Positions 1 to 12,641 of a stretch of 37,022 nucleotides of DNA are shown here, piece after piece; the first letter of the stretch is position 1, and the number at the start of each line of letters is the position of its first letter. The notes under the pieces were generated by a model. The model was not told where the DNA came from. It saw only the letters and a program-made list of their open reading frames with translations, and searched no databases. Origin of the DNA: Pelargonium nanum (lineage: Eukaryota > Streptophyta > Magnoliopsida > Geraniales > Geraniaceae); NCBI GenBank assembly GCA_036897485.1, contig JAYMTF010000409.1, positions 1 to 37,022 of the forward strand, in the 5' to 3' direction. A program made the position numbers and the translations under genes.

Positions 1-19
1 CCGGACTGAACTCTGCCAT
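1..19 (-). CDS. possible 5' end of a gene running off the left edge
   Basis: On the minus strand an ATG at 19-17 opens a frame reading MAEFSP up to the window edge. The roughly 210 bases upstream of it (20-230) are clearly more GC-rich than the AT-rich DNA beyond and carry two copies of a GGCGGCTAGGG-like motif and CT-rich tracts, which resembles a plant 5' leader. Six codons are far too few to identify a product. It could equally be a chance ATG in a decayed repeat. Confidence 0.2.
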
Positions 20-3000
20 AATCTACGATGGTGATGCCGATGTCCTATACCTTCCGTTGTCGTCTCCCTAACCACCACTTGTCGAACCCTAGCCGCCACA
101 AACGAAAGCAATCACCGCCTCCCTAGATACCGTAATGGTATTACTCTAATGCGAGAGACACGACCACTCCGATACAATAGCCCTAGCCGCCGCTCTTGAG
201 AGAGAGAAAAACCCTCACGTATTATTTTAGTAAAATTGTTTAACAAATTTTCATTTGAAATTGTTTTAAAATTAACATTTTCTATAAAAGAAACGAGTAA
301 ATATTTATTGGAAAATATTTAATCTTGGTTTCTTAACTATTTATATTGCTCTGAATTGACACATATTTGATTTTTGTTTCATAAAAGAATTCACATGAAC
401 TTGATTTGACATGTATAAGGACCAAATTAGAACAAAATTTAAATTGAGTATCAAATTAAAAATAAATGGATAGTTGGAAGACCAAAATGAAACATTCATA
501 TTCATACCCGAATTTAACTTATTGTGTGGGTTAGTTAAATTTTAGGCCCATTTATAACCAAAGCCCAATCAAGAATTTTCAAAGACTATAAGGTGGGCCC
601 AAGACAAAGCAACTACTAATTTCTCCGTACCATTACGAGGAAGCCACGTTAACAGTTGACTCATAACGGCTCCGACGTTGTCAAGGTAGAGCTTGTTTGG
701 TAACCGAAAATATTTGATTTTGACTATAATTGCCTCACAGTTCTTTGTAACCACAAGCTAAAATAAATTGATTACTTTTTATTTATAAATATTTGAATAA
801 AAATAATTTGAAAACCATTTAAGAGTGATTCCAAACAAGTCCTTATTGAACTGCTATTGATGATGTTGGCATGTTGCTACCACCACCGAGACAATATGCG
901 GTCAATTACCTCTATAATTATTGTCATTAGTGTTAAGTATATATATTATGGTTTAAGAAAAGTAAAAAATATTATGGGTGTATAAAGAAGCCAATTATTG
1001 TCATTATTTTAAATAAAAAAAATTATGGTTGGAATCTAAGGTGACCAAGTTTTTTCCACTAGTTAGGAAAATTTGTGCTCCATTTTTGCAGTGGAAGCAG
1101 GTGGATTTGTGGTAACAATTATTTTTATTTTTCCACTCTGCCCAAATTTTGCTCCTCCAAAGAGTCTTTAACGTGTGGACCAAATTAAGAAATTAATATG
1201 TGACCCAAAAAAATTGCTTTACTTTATTTTTATTTTATTTTATTTTATTTTATGGTTTAGTCCATTGCATTTTCTCTGGGGAAATGATCATATTAATGGA
1301 TGTGAAGTGTAAACACAACTAGTTATATTTCCCACTCTATGTAGTTTTCTTAACATGCAAATAAATATTTGTCTCATTTAGTTTTGGTCTTTAAGAATAA
1401 GTATCAATTTTGTAAATAAATAAAATGTCAATGCTCCTAAAATAATCTCCCTTTCACTTCTTTTCCTTGTGGGGTAGGTAGAGACCCATAAATATCAAAA
1501 TCTAATTTTAGGGAAAATTTTCATAGTTCAAATGTCATTTAGTCTAATGTATGTCACTCTCTGTAATGATGTACTTGAACTATGTCATTGGAAAAATTAA
1601 TAGTGAGATTGTGACATAAAACTTATGTGTGCAACATTTAAGACCGTTGAGTAGAGCTGACAAATCGCGAGTAACTAAAATTCAATTAATTTTTCGACAC
1701 GATCGAATAAGACAAATTCACTGATATCCATAAAATCTAAAATCTGATCTGACTCGAGCCCCTTTTTGATCGGATTCATGTTACTATTTATCCACCTCTA
1801 TGTGAAAGAGTCATTCATTGTTCATAGAGACGACAATTTCAATCCATACCCGCAAGCACTCATAATCTAATTTGCATTTTAACAAGTCTAGGTTGAATAA
1901 ATTAGATCCAATCAATTTTGAAGTCAAGTCTGCACATGTTACACAAAAACCTTAAAGCCCGATCTCCTTTCAGATAGGTTTAGGCTACGTCTTTTCAAAC
2001 CAAACTTGAAAAACATTGTCCCAAACCCCAAATCGATGGTCGAGACGACTGAACCGTTGTTTTCTCATCTGCGGTCAATTGCTTGTTGAAAAAACAGTCA
2101 AGCTTCAAGAGTTCACAACACTCACAGCCTTCGTGCCTTGCCAACCAAGTAACACCACAGTCGTTTAAAAGTTCAAAACTTCAAATCATTAATCGTTATG
2201 TTGCAAAAGTGGAGTGATTTGAATCAGCAGACCAAAATGACCGTCAAGTCCCTATACGTGCCCCTCAAGACAAGGCACAAGTATGGTTCATAAATCATAA
2301 TGACCCTTTTGAATCAGACATCTATTTAATGTAAAATGACCAAACCTTAAAAACAAACAAACAAAATCAAATTGAGTACTGACTCAGTGAAAGCAAGTTA
2401 TGTAACTTCCAGTAGCTTCCTGGAACTAGCAGCATTGAATCATATATAAATCCTACAGTGCTGTTTGGTTAATGAAAGTCCAGGTCTTTTGTTTTATACT
2501 ATGAAATTTTATTTATGGCTAAAACAAGGACTTGGTCAGTTTTGTGAGCATGGAGTTTCCTACTGAGACCGCTAGCAAATGCAAAAACTACACTAAACAA
2601 CAGATAACGAAAGCTTCAAGAGTCGTAATATTCTGATATAATATTTCCATTTCAAAGACTCCGAGGCCGCAAATTTGCGGACAAACAGGAAATAAGAAGA
2701 TTTGCATAGCAGTCAAGTCCATAATGGGGTCCTCGGAACTTGATGCTGATGCTTATGCAGTGGACACATTGAAATTTAAGTACAGAAACAGAGTACTAAC
2801 ACAGAAATTTAAGTGCATTTTGTAAACATATTGTGTTCGTGTTGTGCCTCCAAAACACGCGCAACATGCACACTTAAGGGTATAATGGTAAATTAATCAT
2901 AATAACGGGTAAAATATGGTTGGTCGTGTCATGCCAAACGTGTAAAACAATGCCGTGTAAAGATTTTATAGAAACCATCAAAGTCAGAAAAGATATGCTC

Positions 3001-3940
3001 CAGCAACATATTTTTAGTTATACACTGGATTATGATGCAATGCTGACATGAAAAAGATGTAATATATGCTTATAAAAAAATTGCAAGCAAAGAAAAGCCA
3101 AGCAAACACAACTACACAGTATGCTATGTTTTCTAAAACCCAATATCTTAATATAAAAAAATCAAGCTTTTACTACAGTTTGTTATGCTATTTCTCGAAC
3201 AATCATCTAATGATAATATTTTATATGAATCAATGTGGATTCACTATAGCGCAGCCACTACTTGTAATGCACATTCTCTGCAAAGTCTTAAGTCTGCTAG
3301 TTGAGTTAGGTTTGGATTGACTATTTCTATAAAAAAATATAGGTTACAGATAAGGATTCAACTTAAACTAAGGTTTTATATTTTTTAAGCTATGAAAGGA
3401 ATGTTCAACTTTTTCCGCACACAGAATTCTCAATCAGTTCCCTCCGATCACACCACAGTGCTAATTGCAATAACCACGTAATCAGAGGACAATGAACAAA
3501 AAAAAAGGTAATTTCCACGTAACATGCAAAAAGATATTCCAGATTCAGCAAAAATATCAGTCAGTAACTTTTGACATATGAAGATGTTAAGCAAGAAAGA
3601 CTCAGATTCAATTCAACGAGTAGTTCATATTTAAGGTGTCTTCATGATATTGGGTAACCTGATAATGCCTATGAACAATTAGGTAATATCAAAGTTCAAA
3701 CAACTACTGACTCTAAGTCTCTAACTGCATCAAAATACGCGAAATTTACATTACAGTTTTAACAGATCAAAACTTAGCTACATAACACTCTCCAATGGGG
3801 GAATAAAATGAGCCGTCAAAAATTGATGAAAACAAATAACTTGCTAGAGTAAATGTTTCAAGCAACATCGATGAAGACGTAAAAACAATAAAGAGAAGCT
3901 AAAAATAACCAGCAAAGCCTACCAGAAACACCTAGCTAAT
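20..3940. other. intergenic region left of CARB
   Basis: About 3.9 kb of AT-rich DNA. I find no convincing coding exon. Short open frames, such as one at 3066-3320, have no recognisable domain and skewed composition. The stretch holds one hAT-like MITE fossil (1652-1800), a TTTTA-repeat tract near 1223-1252 and GGCCCA-type motifs near 545-600 that may belong to a promoter. The part next to 3941 must contain the CARB 3' UTR, whose end I cannot place. Confidence 0.6.
1652..1800. mobile_element. hAT-like MITE fossil
   Basis: The left end reads TAGAGCTGACAAATCG and the right end, reverse-complemented, reads TAGAGGTGGATAAATAG. These form imperfect terminal inverted repeats starting with TAGAG, the kind of end found on non-autonomous hAT elements. 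The 149-bp body is non-coding. I could not find a convincing 8-bp target duplication, so the copy is old. Similar TAGAG-ended units occur at 14736, 26681, 32511 and 33794. Confidence 0.5.
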
Positions 3941-6900
3941 TCACAAAGAGGAAGAGACAGACTGCAGGTTTTTACCACTACCATTAGTTACCTCGGCATC
4001 AAAGATATCCTGAAGTGCAATCATCTTGATCGTACTGGACTTCAAGCTCCTTATCGCCTCTACACTTGCCATTGCTCCAGCAACTGTTGTTATTATGGGA
4101 ACTTTGTAAGCAAGAGCCGTCCTTCTGAGTTGCCTCCCATCAATCTGGTCAACTGAGTCACCAGAGCTTGTGATCACCAGCAATTGGATCTGCCCATTTG
4201 CAACCATATCACCAGCATGTGGCCGCCCCTCGTGCATTTTCAATACTCGCTCCACAGGAATTTTTGCTAATTCAAGCATCCGAGCAGTCCCAGAGGTGGA
4301 AACAATGTTAAACCCTAGATCCATAAAGGACTTTGCGATCCTTTCAAGATGGGACTTTGTTATGTCATTTAAACTGAGGAACACAGTGCCGGAAAGTGGT
4401 AGCTTCTGCCCAGCAGCAATTTGAGCCTTTGCAAATGCGGCTGGAAATTCAAAATCAATACCCATCACCTCACCAGTGCTACGCATCTCAGGCCCTAGCA
4501 GTGCATCACAACCTTGAAATTTCTCAAATGGAAGAACAGCTTCCTTAACTGATACGTGTCTAGGAATGATCTCTTCGGTGAAACCTAGATGATGTAGTGA
4601 TTTACCGGACATGACAAGGGAAGCATATTTAGCCAACGGGTGCCCAATGGCCTTGGACACAAATGGGACTGTACGGGAAGCGCGGGGATTAGCCTCAAGC
4701 AAGAAAACGTCACCAGAAGTTGTGATTGCATACTGACAGTTCATGAGCCCAATTACATTCAACCTCTTTGCCAATTTGGTGGTCCATGATCGAATTGTAT
4801 CCAAGCAGGAAGATGGGATGGTTTTTGTGGGAAGCGAGCAAGCAGAGTCACCAGAATGTACACCGGCCTGCTCAATGTGCTCCATTATTCCACCAATCAC
4901 CACATTACCAAGCGAGTCGGCAAGTGCATCAACATCGATCTCAATGGCATCAGATAAGTATTTATCGATCAACACAGGACGCTCTGGGTCCACCTTAACA
5001 GCATTTTCAAGATAAGTAACGAGTTTGCCATCATTATATACAATCTCCATTGCCCGGCCACCCAAGACATAGGAAGGCCGGACAACAACAGGGTACCCTA
5101 TGTCCGTGGCAATTGCAAGAGCATCAGCTGCACTCTTGGCAATACCTCCTTTTGGCTGTTCAATCTGCAATTCATTAAGGATAGCATTGAACCTCTCTCT
5201 ATCTTCAGCTGCGTCAATAGAATCAGGGGATGTACCCCAAATGCGAACCTTTCCAGCCCCACTGGCACTTACAAGCTTGTGTTGATCTAAGTACTGTTCA
5301 ATTGGAAGAGCCAGTTTCAAAGGTGTTTGACCTCCAAACTGAACAATGATGCCATCTGGTCGTTCCAAATCAATAACGTTCAAGACATCTTCAACAGTTA
5401 GGGGTTCAAAATAAAGACGATCACTTGTATCATAATCTGTAGATACTGTCTCAGGGTTGGAATTCATCATAATTGTCTCATATCCTTCTTTCTGCAAAGT
5501 AATAAAATGGAAAGGAAAAGGGCACAGATTAATAAACGTATAGATACATGAAAATGGGGTCAAAGAAGGAAAGCTACTTAAAAATTTTAACTAAACATGC
5601 ACTCTAACAGAGAACAAAGGGAACAAACCTGAAGGGCAAATGATGTATGGCAACAGCAGTAGTCAAACTCAATTCCCTGACCAATTCGATTCGGCCCTCC
5701 ACCTAAAATCAAAACCTTTTTGCTTCCGGTAGGAGCTGATTCACACTCAAAATCGTAGGAAGAGTACATGTAAGGAGTATTGGCCTCAAACTCTGCAGCA
5801 CATGTATCTACTCGCTTAAATGCTGGCTTGACACCTAGAGAAAGACGCTTGCATCTGACTTCATTTTCAGTGGATTTAGTAGCAAATGCAATCTGTTTGT
5901 CACTAAATCCTCTTCTCTTCACTTCGTATAAGTCTTCCTTTGTTAGATGAGACAAGTTCTGAGCCATGAGGAATTGTTCCACATCTACCAACTCTTTCAG
6001 CTGAGTAAGGAACCATTTGTCAATGAAACTCATGTCATGAATATCATCCACCGTCATGCCCTTCTTCATAGCAGCATATACAGCATGGATGCGATCTGGG
6101 TTAGGAACTCGGAGGCTGTACTTCAACTGATCCCAGTTCCATTCAAGTTCCTTAACCTGTGCACAACCCCATCCTGAGAAGCCACATTCCAGTGATCGAA
6201 CAGCTTTCTGGAAGGATTCTTGGAACGTGCGACCTAATGCCATGGACTCACCAACAGATTTCATCTGGGTGGTCAGTATTGGCTGAGAACCAGGAAACTT
6301 TTCGAATGCAAATCGAGGTATCTGCACCAACAATGTATACGGAAATAAATAACTGGATACATAAAAAGAGAAAAGTAATAAAACAATAGGAGGTTGATAA
6401 GGCAAAAACAGTCAAAGATACATGTATGGACACACACACACAATCACAATGGCGACATTGACAAAGATACACATTCTTGCAATTCACTAATGCCTAGCAC
6501 CTATTTTCCTAAAAGCTATAGTTTTTATTCTAAATTAATACGTTTACTATGTATCTTTAGCACACTCTCTAACTTATGGTAACACAAGTTGCAAACTGAA
6601 AAAAAATGTGACAACTTAGCTATGATATCAAATTTTATATAAATTTAACATGTTGCCAGTTTGTCACCCCAACGTCATTCCAATGGTTTTTTTAATTCAG
6701 CCTCTTTTTTTTTTGTTTTCCGATGAGCAATAGTTTATTATCAAAACCCTGTTAACTAGTACTATTTTAACTAAGGAAGATACGAAAAGTACACATTTTA
6801 ATGAATGAGTTACTTGCCTTTGTCACCACATAATCAATTGAAGGCTCAAAACTAGCTGGCGTCTTTTTTGTGATGTCATTAGGAATCTGATCCAATGAAT

Positions 6901-8104
6901 AACCAACTGATAACTTAGCAGCCATCTTTGCAATAGGAAAGCCGGTAGCTTTTGATGCCAAAGCCGAGGACCGGGACACCCTCGGATTCATCTCAATTAT
7001 CATCACCTCACCATCTACTGGATTAACAGCAAACTGCACATTGGAACCACCGCATTCAACACCAATTTCCCTTATAATAGCAATGGAGTAATCTCTCAAC
7101 CGCTGGTACTCCTTATCCGTCAATGTCTGCGCAGGTGCTACCGTTATGGAGTCCCCTGTATGCACACCCATCGGATCAATGTTTTCAATTGAGCAAATGA
7201 TAACCACATTGTCCGCCAAGTCTCTCATAACCTCGAGCTCGTACTCCTTCCAACCCAACAAAGATTTCTCCACCAGAACCTGAGATGTCACACTGGCTGC
7301 GAGACCCGCTTTACAAATTGCCTCAAATTCTTCCTTGTTGTAAGCAATTCCGCCTCCGGTGCCTCCCAAGGTAAATGCAGGCCTAATGATCAAAGGAAAT
7401 TCACCAATCTCACTAGCAATTTCAATACACTCATCTAAAGTGTTGCCAATACCCGAAGGAGGCGTCTTGAGACCAATGTTCTTCATTGCTTGCTTGAACA
7501 ATTCTCTATCCTCAGCTTTCTTAATAGCTTCGAGCTTTGCCCCAATCAGCTCCACTCCATACCGGTCAAGAGCTCCACTCTCCGCCAGCGCCACCGCCAG
7601 GTTCAGGGCGGTCTGGCCGCCCATTGTGGGCAGAATCGCGTCCGGCCGCTCCTTCTCGAGCACTTGCTCCACCAATTCCGGCGTCATCGGCGTAATGTAG
7701 GTCTTGTCCGCCAAATCCGGGTCCGTCATGATCGTCGCCGGGTTCGAATTGATCAAAATAACCTCGTAACCCTCTTCCTTGAGCGCCTTCACGGCTTGAG
7801 TCCCCGAGTAATCGAACTCGCAGGCTTGTCCGATGACGATTGGACCAGCACCGAGTATCAGAATCTTCTTGATATCGGTCCTCTTCCCCATTTTCGGAGC
7901 TGCACTCGCCGAACCATTTTTGGCGTCGCAGCGAATTGAGTTGAGACTGGTCCTCAGCTTGAGCGATGGCCGTGAATGGAGATTCGCGAGAGCTAGATTG
8001 TTGGAGTGGAAAAAGAACCGTGAATTTCTGGGCTTGGAAAAATAGGGTTTCTGTGAGAGGGCAACAATGGAAGACGAAGAGCAGTGATTGACGCAAAAAC
8101 CCAT
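3941..8104 (-). CDS. CARB: carbamoyl-phosphate synthase large subunit, chloroplastic
   Basis: Makes carbamoyl phosphate from bicarbonate, ATP and ammonia (from glutamine hydrolysed by the separate CARA small subunit), feeding arginine and pyrimidine synthesis in the plastid. Three exons by phase and splice signals: 8104-6818, 6321-5629, 5491-3941, giving 1176 aa; the remembered Arabidopsis protein is about 1187 aa. Residues 1 to about 71 are rich in Ser, Arg and Asn, as in a chloroplast transit peptide. The first synthetase half starts at [20 protein letters not shown] and contains [15 protein letters not shown]. The second half starts at [20 protein letters not shown] and contains [15 protein letters not shown]. 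Both are ATP-grasp regions with the E-x-N-P-R metal-binding motif. The last about 150 residues, from [10 protein letters not shown], form the MGS-like allosteric domain, followed by a short serine-rich tail. Intron 1 has a GC donor (AAG|GCAAGT); intron 2 is GT-AG. No disruption is seen. Confidence 0.96.
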
Positions 8105-8327
8105 TGTTGCTCTGTTTCTCTTCTCGTTTTCGGCTTCTTTGCGCGGACACGAAGCTCAGAGCTCGAAGGAATGTAAAAATGGAGAGGATGAGATTGGAGG
8201 TGGTGGTGATTGGAGTGTTTGTTTACAGTTCCATGTCCTTGATTAGAGAGCAAAACAGAACAGAACAGAGCAGGACAGTGAGTACTCCCGACACTGGTGT
8301 AGAAGATGGCTTAGGAATTAGGGTTTT

Positions 8328-8384
8328 TCAGTTCAAAGATTGGGTTAATAGGTCTGTGACATGGATTGGGTGGGCCAGGCCCAT
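8328..8384 (-). promoter_or_regulatory. telo-box and paired site II motifs upstream of CARB
   Basis: A telo-box (AAACCCTAA on the gene's strand) lies at 8328-8336. TGGGCC at 8371-8376 and GGCCCAT at 8378-8384 form a back-to-back site II (TCP-type) pair. This combination is known from plant genes tied to growth and protein synthesis. The motifs sit 220-280 bp upstream of the CARB ATG, in the expected promoter. Function is inferred from motif and position only. Confidence 0.5.
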
Positions 8385-8404
8385 TACCAGTTTTGTCTTG
8401 TGAG

Positions 8405-9390
8405 TTGTGACTGGCCCTTCAAATCCGTAAGTGAATATGAATAAAGCCATAAATGCAAGTATATGCATAAAAATTCATAGTATCTTTAGTTGATTTACAA
8501 AATCATGGTGGGTACAACAAAATTTGTAAGCTTTGTTTTATCAAGATGCGCATAAAATCATAGTGTTGTGCTATGTGCTTTTCTTTCTTGTGTTTGTTTG
8601 ATCCCAAATTGAGACATACAAAAATATGTATATTAAATGTCTCGCGTTTTGTATAAAACGACATGACAATATACGTGATATAAACACCACTTCATGAATT
8701 ATATGACAGAACGTTCACTTTACAAAACATAAAGTCATTAATAACATAATTTATGTGTCATGTCTCACTAATTCGCACATTATTATATATAAAAATTTGA
8801 GACATGCAACATTAATTAAAAAAAAAAGGTAATTACATAAATTCATCTTGTATTGTTAACACATGTCCTCACTATTTTGTTACAATAATCACCAACTTTA
8901 AATTGTTTGCCAGCAACAATCAACTACTTTACACTTCCATCACAACTTCCGCTATTTCATTATATTATAGTAAAAACTAATAATTGTTTCATCATTTAGA
9001 AAACACACAACAATTTTTCGCCAGGCAGTTTATTCCATCTTATGTCAATCATTCATTTTTTTCGTTCAAAAATTATTGTTAGTAACGTAAAATTCATTAA
9101 ATAGAGGATAAAATGAGTATTTTTTTGTTTTGTTTTGAAGACTTGTTGCATGATGAAATAGTGAGTAGTTTCATGTCATAACTCATATTAGACTAACAAT
9201 AGTTGATGACATACAAAAAATTAATGTGAGTTTGCCCTTTGTATGTGTTTTTTTTTTCAATAGCTCTTTGCATGTGTTCATGCACAATACTATTTGCGAT
9301 TTTATATTGTTAAACAATAACTAAAAAAAGAAAGACAATTTCATGTAGTATAACTGGGCTCAAAATATGGGCCTTGAATAGTTAAAAAAT
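8405..9390. other. intergenic region between CARB and the PITP gene
   Basis: AT-rich sequence between two divergently transcribed genes. I see no coding potential, RNA gene or clear repeat. Poly-A/T runs are frequent. Its right end passes into the motif-bearing PITP upstream region. Confidence 0.6.
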
Positions 9391-9434
9391 AGGCCCAACA
9401 ACTGAAGTCGACAGGCCCAACCATTGAAGTCGAC
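9391..9434. repeat. 22-bp tandem duplication carrying site II motifs
   Basis: Two adjacent 22-bp units, 9391-9412 and 9413-9434, differ at only two positions. Each begins AGGCCCAAC and ends TGAAGTCGAC. The GGCCCA core matches the site II element, and a third copy of the core (TGGGCC) lies just upstream at about 9369. The repeat is about 800 bp upstream of the PITP start codon. Confidence 0.75.
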
Positions 9435-10176
9435 GAGCAATCTCATGACTTGTCTTGTTCGACGAAGTCGGCAACTTGGTTTCTTCATTAATGAATCCCA
9501 CATGCGACGTCCGCGACATTTGGAGATTTTTCACATAAAAATTGTATTGAGACCACTAGTCTCGGACTTAGTACTCAAGATTTTTTTTAAGCAAACCAAG
9601 TCAATTATATATTTTGAGGTTTCATATTTGTAACGTTTGGTATTTAATTAATATAATATGAGTTTTTAAAAATATATATTTGGAATTCTGTAACACTGTA
9701 CCGGTTTTAACCTCGAAATTTTGTTAGGAAACTTCACTAACAATGGTCGGTTTCATTAAAAGTAAAGGCTATATATGTCTTTAAGCTCACCAAACAGCCT
9801 CATCATCCGTATAAAACTGTCCAACCAATTGTCCAAAAATAAAAAACACCGTGATGGCAACACGTGTAATTTAATACAAGTTGACAAATATCAGAATTTG
9901 GTTAATGTTAGGAAAGATCGTTCAGTTGCAATAAAACGAAGCATGGTCTCTTCAGCGTCGGTACCATCTGCAAGTCAATCTCCACCCGCTGGTCCGTTGC
10001 ACTTTCTTCCTTAACGCCAAAGCTACCGCGAAAACGATCCCAAATATCTGAAAACGCATTGCAATTTGAACTCATTCACCGATCGATCGATCACTACTTT
10101 TGGTTTTGGTCTCCAATTCGCAATCAAATTTTAATTAATCTCTCCCGAATCGGCGTTTCGTGGGCTCCGGAAGGAA

Positions 10177-10185
10177 TTAGGGTTT
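10177..10185 (+). promoter_or_regulatory. telo-box in the PITP 5' leader
   Basis: TTAGGGTTTT lies about 30 bp upstream of the PITP start codon, in the probable 5' UTR. The telo-box is common around the transcription start of plant translation and growth genes. Its role here is inferred from sequence and position only. Confidence 0.4.
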
Positions 10186-10212
10186 TCGGAAGCTGATTTT
10201 TGGTTTCGCGGA

Positions 10213-12641
10213 ATGGTTCTCATCAAGGAGTTGTATCCTTTTGTGCGGTTCTTTTGGTTTTACCTGTTTTCTGTTTGGTTGCTGAGAAAATGCAGGAAAG
10301 TGGAATTTAATTTGAAGCTTTTTTTATTATGTGTTTTTAAGTTGTGTTGTGTTTTCTTGACCTTTTGAAGTCGAATTGTCATGCCAATGTCATTGGAGGA
10401 GGTAATGGAGCTCACTGTGGTCCATCTGTTTGGATTAATTAATTATTGGTGATTTTTTTTTTTTTTTGTTTACAAAAATGTTGGGTTGTCAATTGCAGTA
10501 TCAAACAGCTCAGATGTATATGGTGAGCAAGATGCAGCAAGAGAGTACCACTGGCAGTGAAAGGGTGGATGTTTTAGAGCACAAACCCTATGAAGATGAT
10601 GTGTTTGGCAAGGGTCAGTACACATCCAAAGTCTATCATCTACAAAGGTAAACTCATACAATCTGTTCATTCATTTAAATATTAGTTGGACTCGGTAATT
10701 TTTGCACATGAAACGATTTCGGAGTGATGATACATGAACACAATATGCTCTAGTTTATCAGCTTAAATGGCTCGTGTTAGGATGCGGAGTTTAAGAACTT
10801 AATTCATATTTTGAGCATTGCTTGGTAGATATTGATATGGAGTTATAGAGCTTAGTATAGGATGTGAAGTGTGTAAGTTTTGAATTACGATCCCTAATTT
10901 GTGGGCTTGTACGTGTACTTTACAGCAAAGCTCCTTCATGGCTTACTACTTTTGCACCAGCAGATGCACTCATCATGCAAGAGGAATCCTGGAATGCATA
11001 CCCAAAATGCAAAACAAGTATGCATGATCTCACGATAAAATTCTCTGTAACTCTTTTTGATATGGTACTTATAGAACTTGTACTGATATGTTTTTTTTTT
11101 TCTTTTTTGGTTGACTTCTCTGAACTGATGCTGTACTACCCAGTAATCAAGGTAAATTACACTTGACCTTTGGGTATAAAGTTAAATTATGTGATATGTA
11201 AAACATTTTAGTTTGTGGTTCTGATTGGTTTTTGTAATTATGCAGTGTCCATACTTTACTAAGTTTGTCCTAACTGTTGAAACTGTCCATGTTGCTGACA
11301 ACGGGAAATTGGAAAATGTAAGTTTCTTTGATACTTGTTCATGTACTATGTTTTAGTCAAATACTTGATTCTCATTTAGTCAATAGAAAATGAACGTCTT
11401 AGAAGTAGTAATCATATGTGAAGTTCCTTTCCATTTATTTGTTAGTTTATTTGGCCTTTTCTAAAACTAAGAACCCGATGAACTAGGTGCATGGTCTAAG
11501 CAAACAAAAACTAGCAGCCAGGCAGGTTGAAGTCATTGATATTGTTTCAGCTGCAAGGGATGGTTGGAGTCACGTAGTTGGATGTAGCAAAGTAGATTTA
11601 TCCAATTTCAAGTCAGTGAAAAGTGGTCGTGGTCCACTTTTGGAGGGATGGCAGGTTCGTCCTTTCTTAGCTGATAAATTTGAGATGTTATACATTCATT
11701 TATCAATGATATTATTGGAATATTATAATGTGGGCATATAATACACTCTTTCTTTCTCATGTATTCGGAATACTCCAATGATTCGCCCAGGAAACAAGAA
11801 TATAGCTCATAAAAGCATTCTGTCTTTCTGTATCTATGGGCACACATGGACCCTTATTTGCTTGTGTTGCATTAACGGATTTTTTTCGTTTCACTTCACT
11901 CTTAGTACTGAATGATTTGTTTTGGTGCAAACATGCTTTCTTTTTCTCTTGTATGATCATACTATTGATTCAATCTCAGCCTTTGGCTTTTGCACACCTT
12001 TTAAATTATTCTGCAAACCTAATTGTTGGCTAATTAGATGTGGTATATTGATATTTGCAGGATAGGTGCAATCCAGTAATGACAGCGTATAAGCTGGTAA
12101 CAATAGATGCACCTTACTGGGGCTTTGGTAATAAGATCGAGCAAGCTTTACTAGCGGTAATATATCCAAACAATTGGAGGTATAAGTATTGGATATGTGA
12201 TCGTGGCTGGGTAAAAGTAATTGACCCTTTTCTGTTTTAATACTTTTTGTAGGGCGAAAGAGCTCTTTTCATAGAAAGTCATCGGAATTGTTTTGGTTGG
12301 ATTGATGAGTGGTTTGGGTTGACTGAGCAACAGATAAAGGAACTCGATCAACAATGTGTCGACTCATCGAGTGAGGTAAGAAGGTCTGAAACCCGTGTAA
12401 CTCGTTCATAATATGGCCATGTGAGGAAATGTTAATTACTCTCAGGTTTGAAACTTGTGGTTCAAATCTTCAAATATATATTTCGACTTCTTTGTTTGTC
12501 GCCTAATTGACATTTTATGTGTTTGCTGGAAAACAGAAACTCAACAAACTGACTATAACGACAAGTGAGGAAGGTTTTGATAAGAGATTTTCACACGACA
12601 AAGAAATTTACACGAACATGCCTCAACCAATTAAATCATAG
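10213..12641 (+). CDS. phosphatidylinositol transfer protein (PITP, StART-like fold)
   Basis: Predicted to carry phosphatidylinositol and phosphatidylcholine between membranes. Ten exons join in phase: 10213-10232, 10371-10401, 10499-10647, 10926-11017, 11144-11151, 11246-11317, 11487-11654, 12061-12156, 12253-12375, 12537-12641, giving 287 aa. The N-terminus MVLIKEFRIVMPMSLEEYQ matches the class I PITP start. GKGQYTSKVYHLQSKAP keeps the Thr and Lys that in animal PITPs contact the inositol head group (T59 and K61 in mammalian PITP-alpha). Further family blocks are WNAYPKCKT, NVHGLSK, SGRGPLLEGWQ, TAYKLVTIDAPYWGFG and FGWIDEWFGLT. Length is close to the 271-aa mammalian protein. All introns have GT-AG ends. 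Exon 5 is only 8 nt (TAATCAAG) but is needed to keep frame. The C-terminal 34 residues are less family-like. No break is seen. Confidence 0.93.
11144..11151 (+). other. 8-nt microexon of the PITP gene
   Basis: TAATCAAG lies between the acceptor ACCCAG and the donor GTAAAT. Exon 4 ends on the first base of a codon (A), so the microexon supplies TA ATC AAG and yields I-I-K. Exon 6 then opens in frame with TGT CCA TAC. The resulting K-C-K-T-I-I-K-C-P-Y matches the remembered family block K-C-[RKS]-[ST]-V-I-K. Skipping it would break the frame. Confidence 0.8.

Noticed and set aside
4743..5015. Plus-strand open frames opposite CARB exon 3
   Set aside because: Antisense shadows of a GC-balanced coding exon; no recognisable protein.
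7566..8150. 194-aa open frame on the minus strand overlapping CARB exon 1
   Set aside because: Overlaps the clear CARB exon in another frame, with no domain and Arg/Gly-biased composition; a shadow of real coding sequence.
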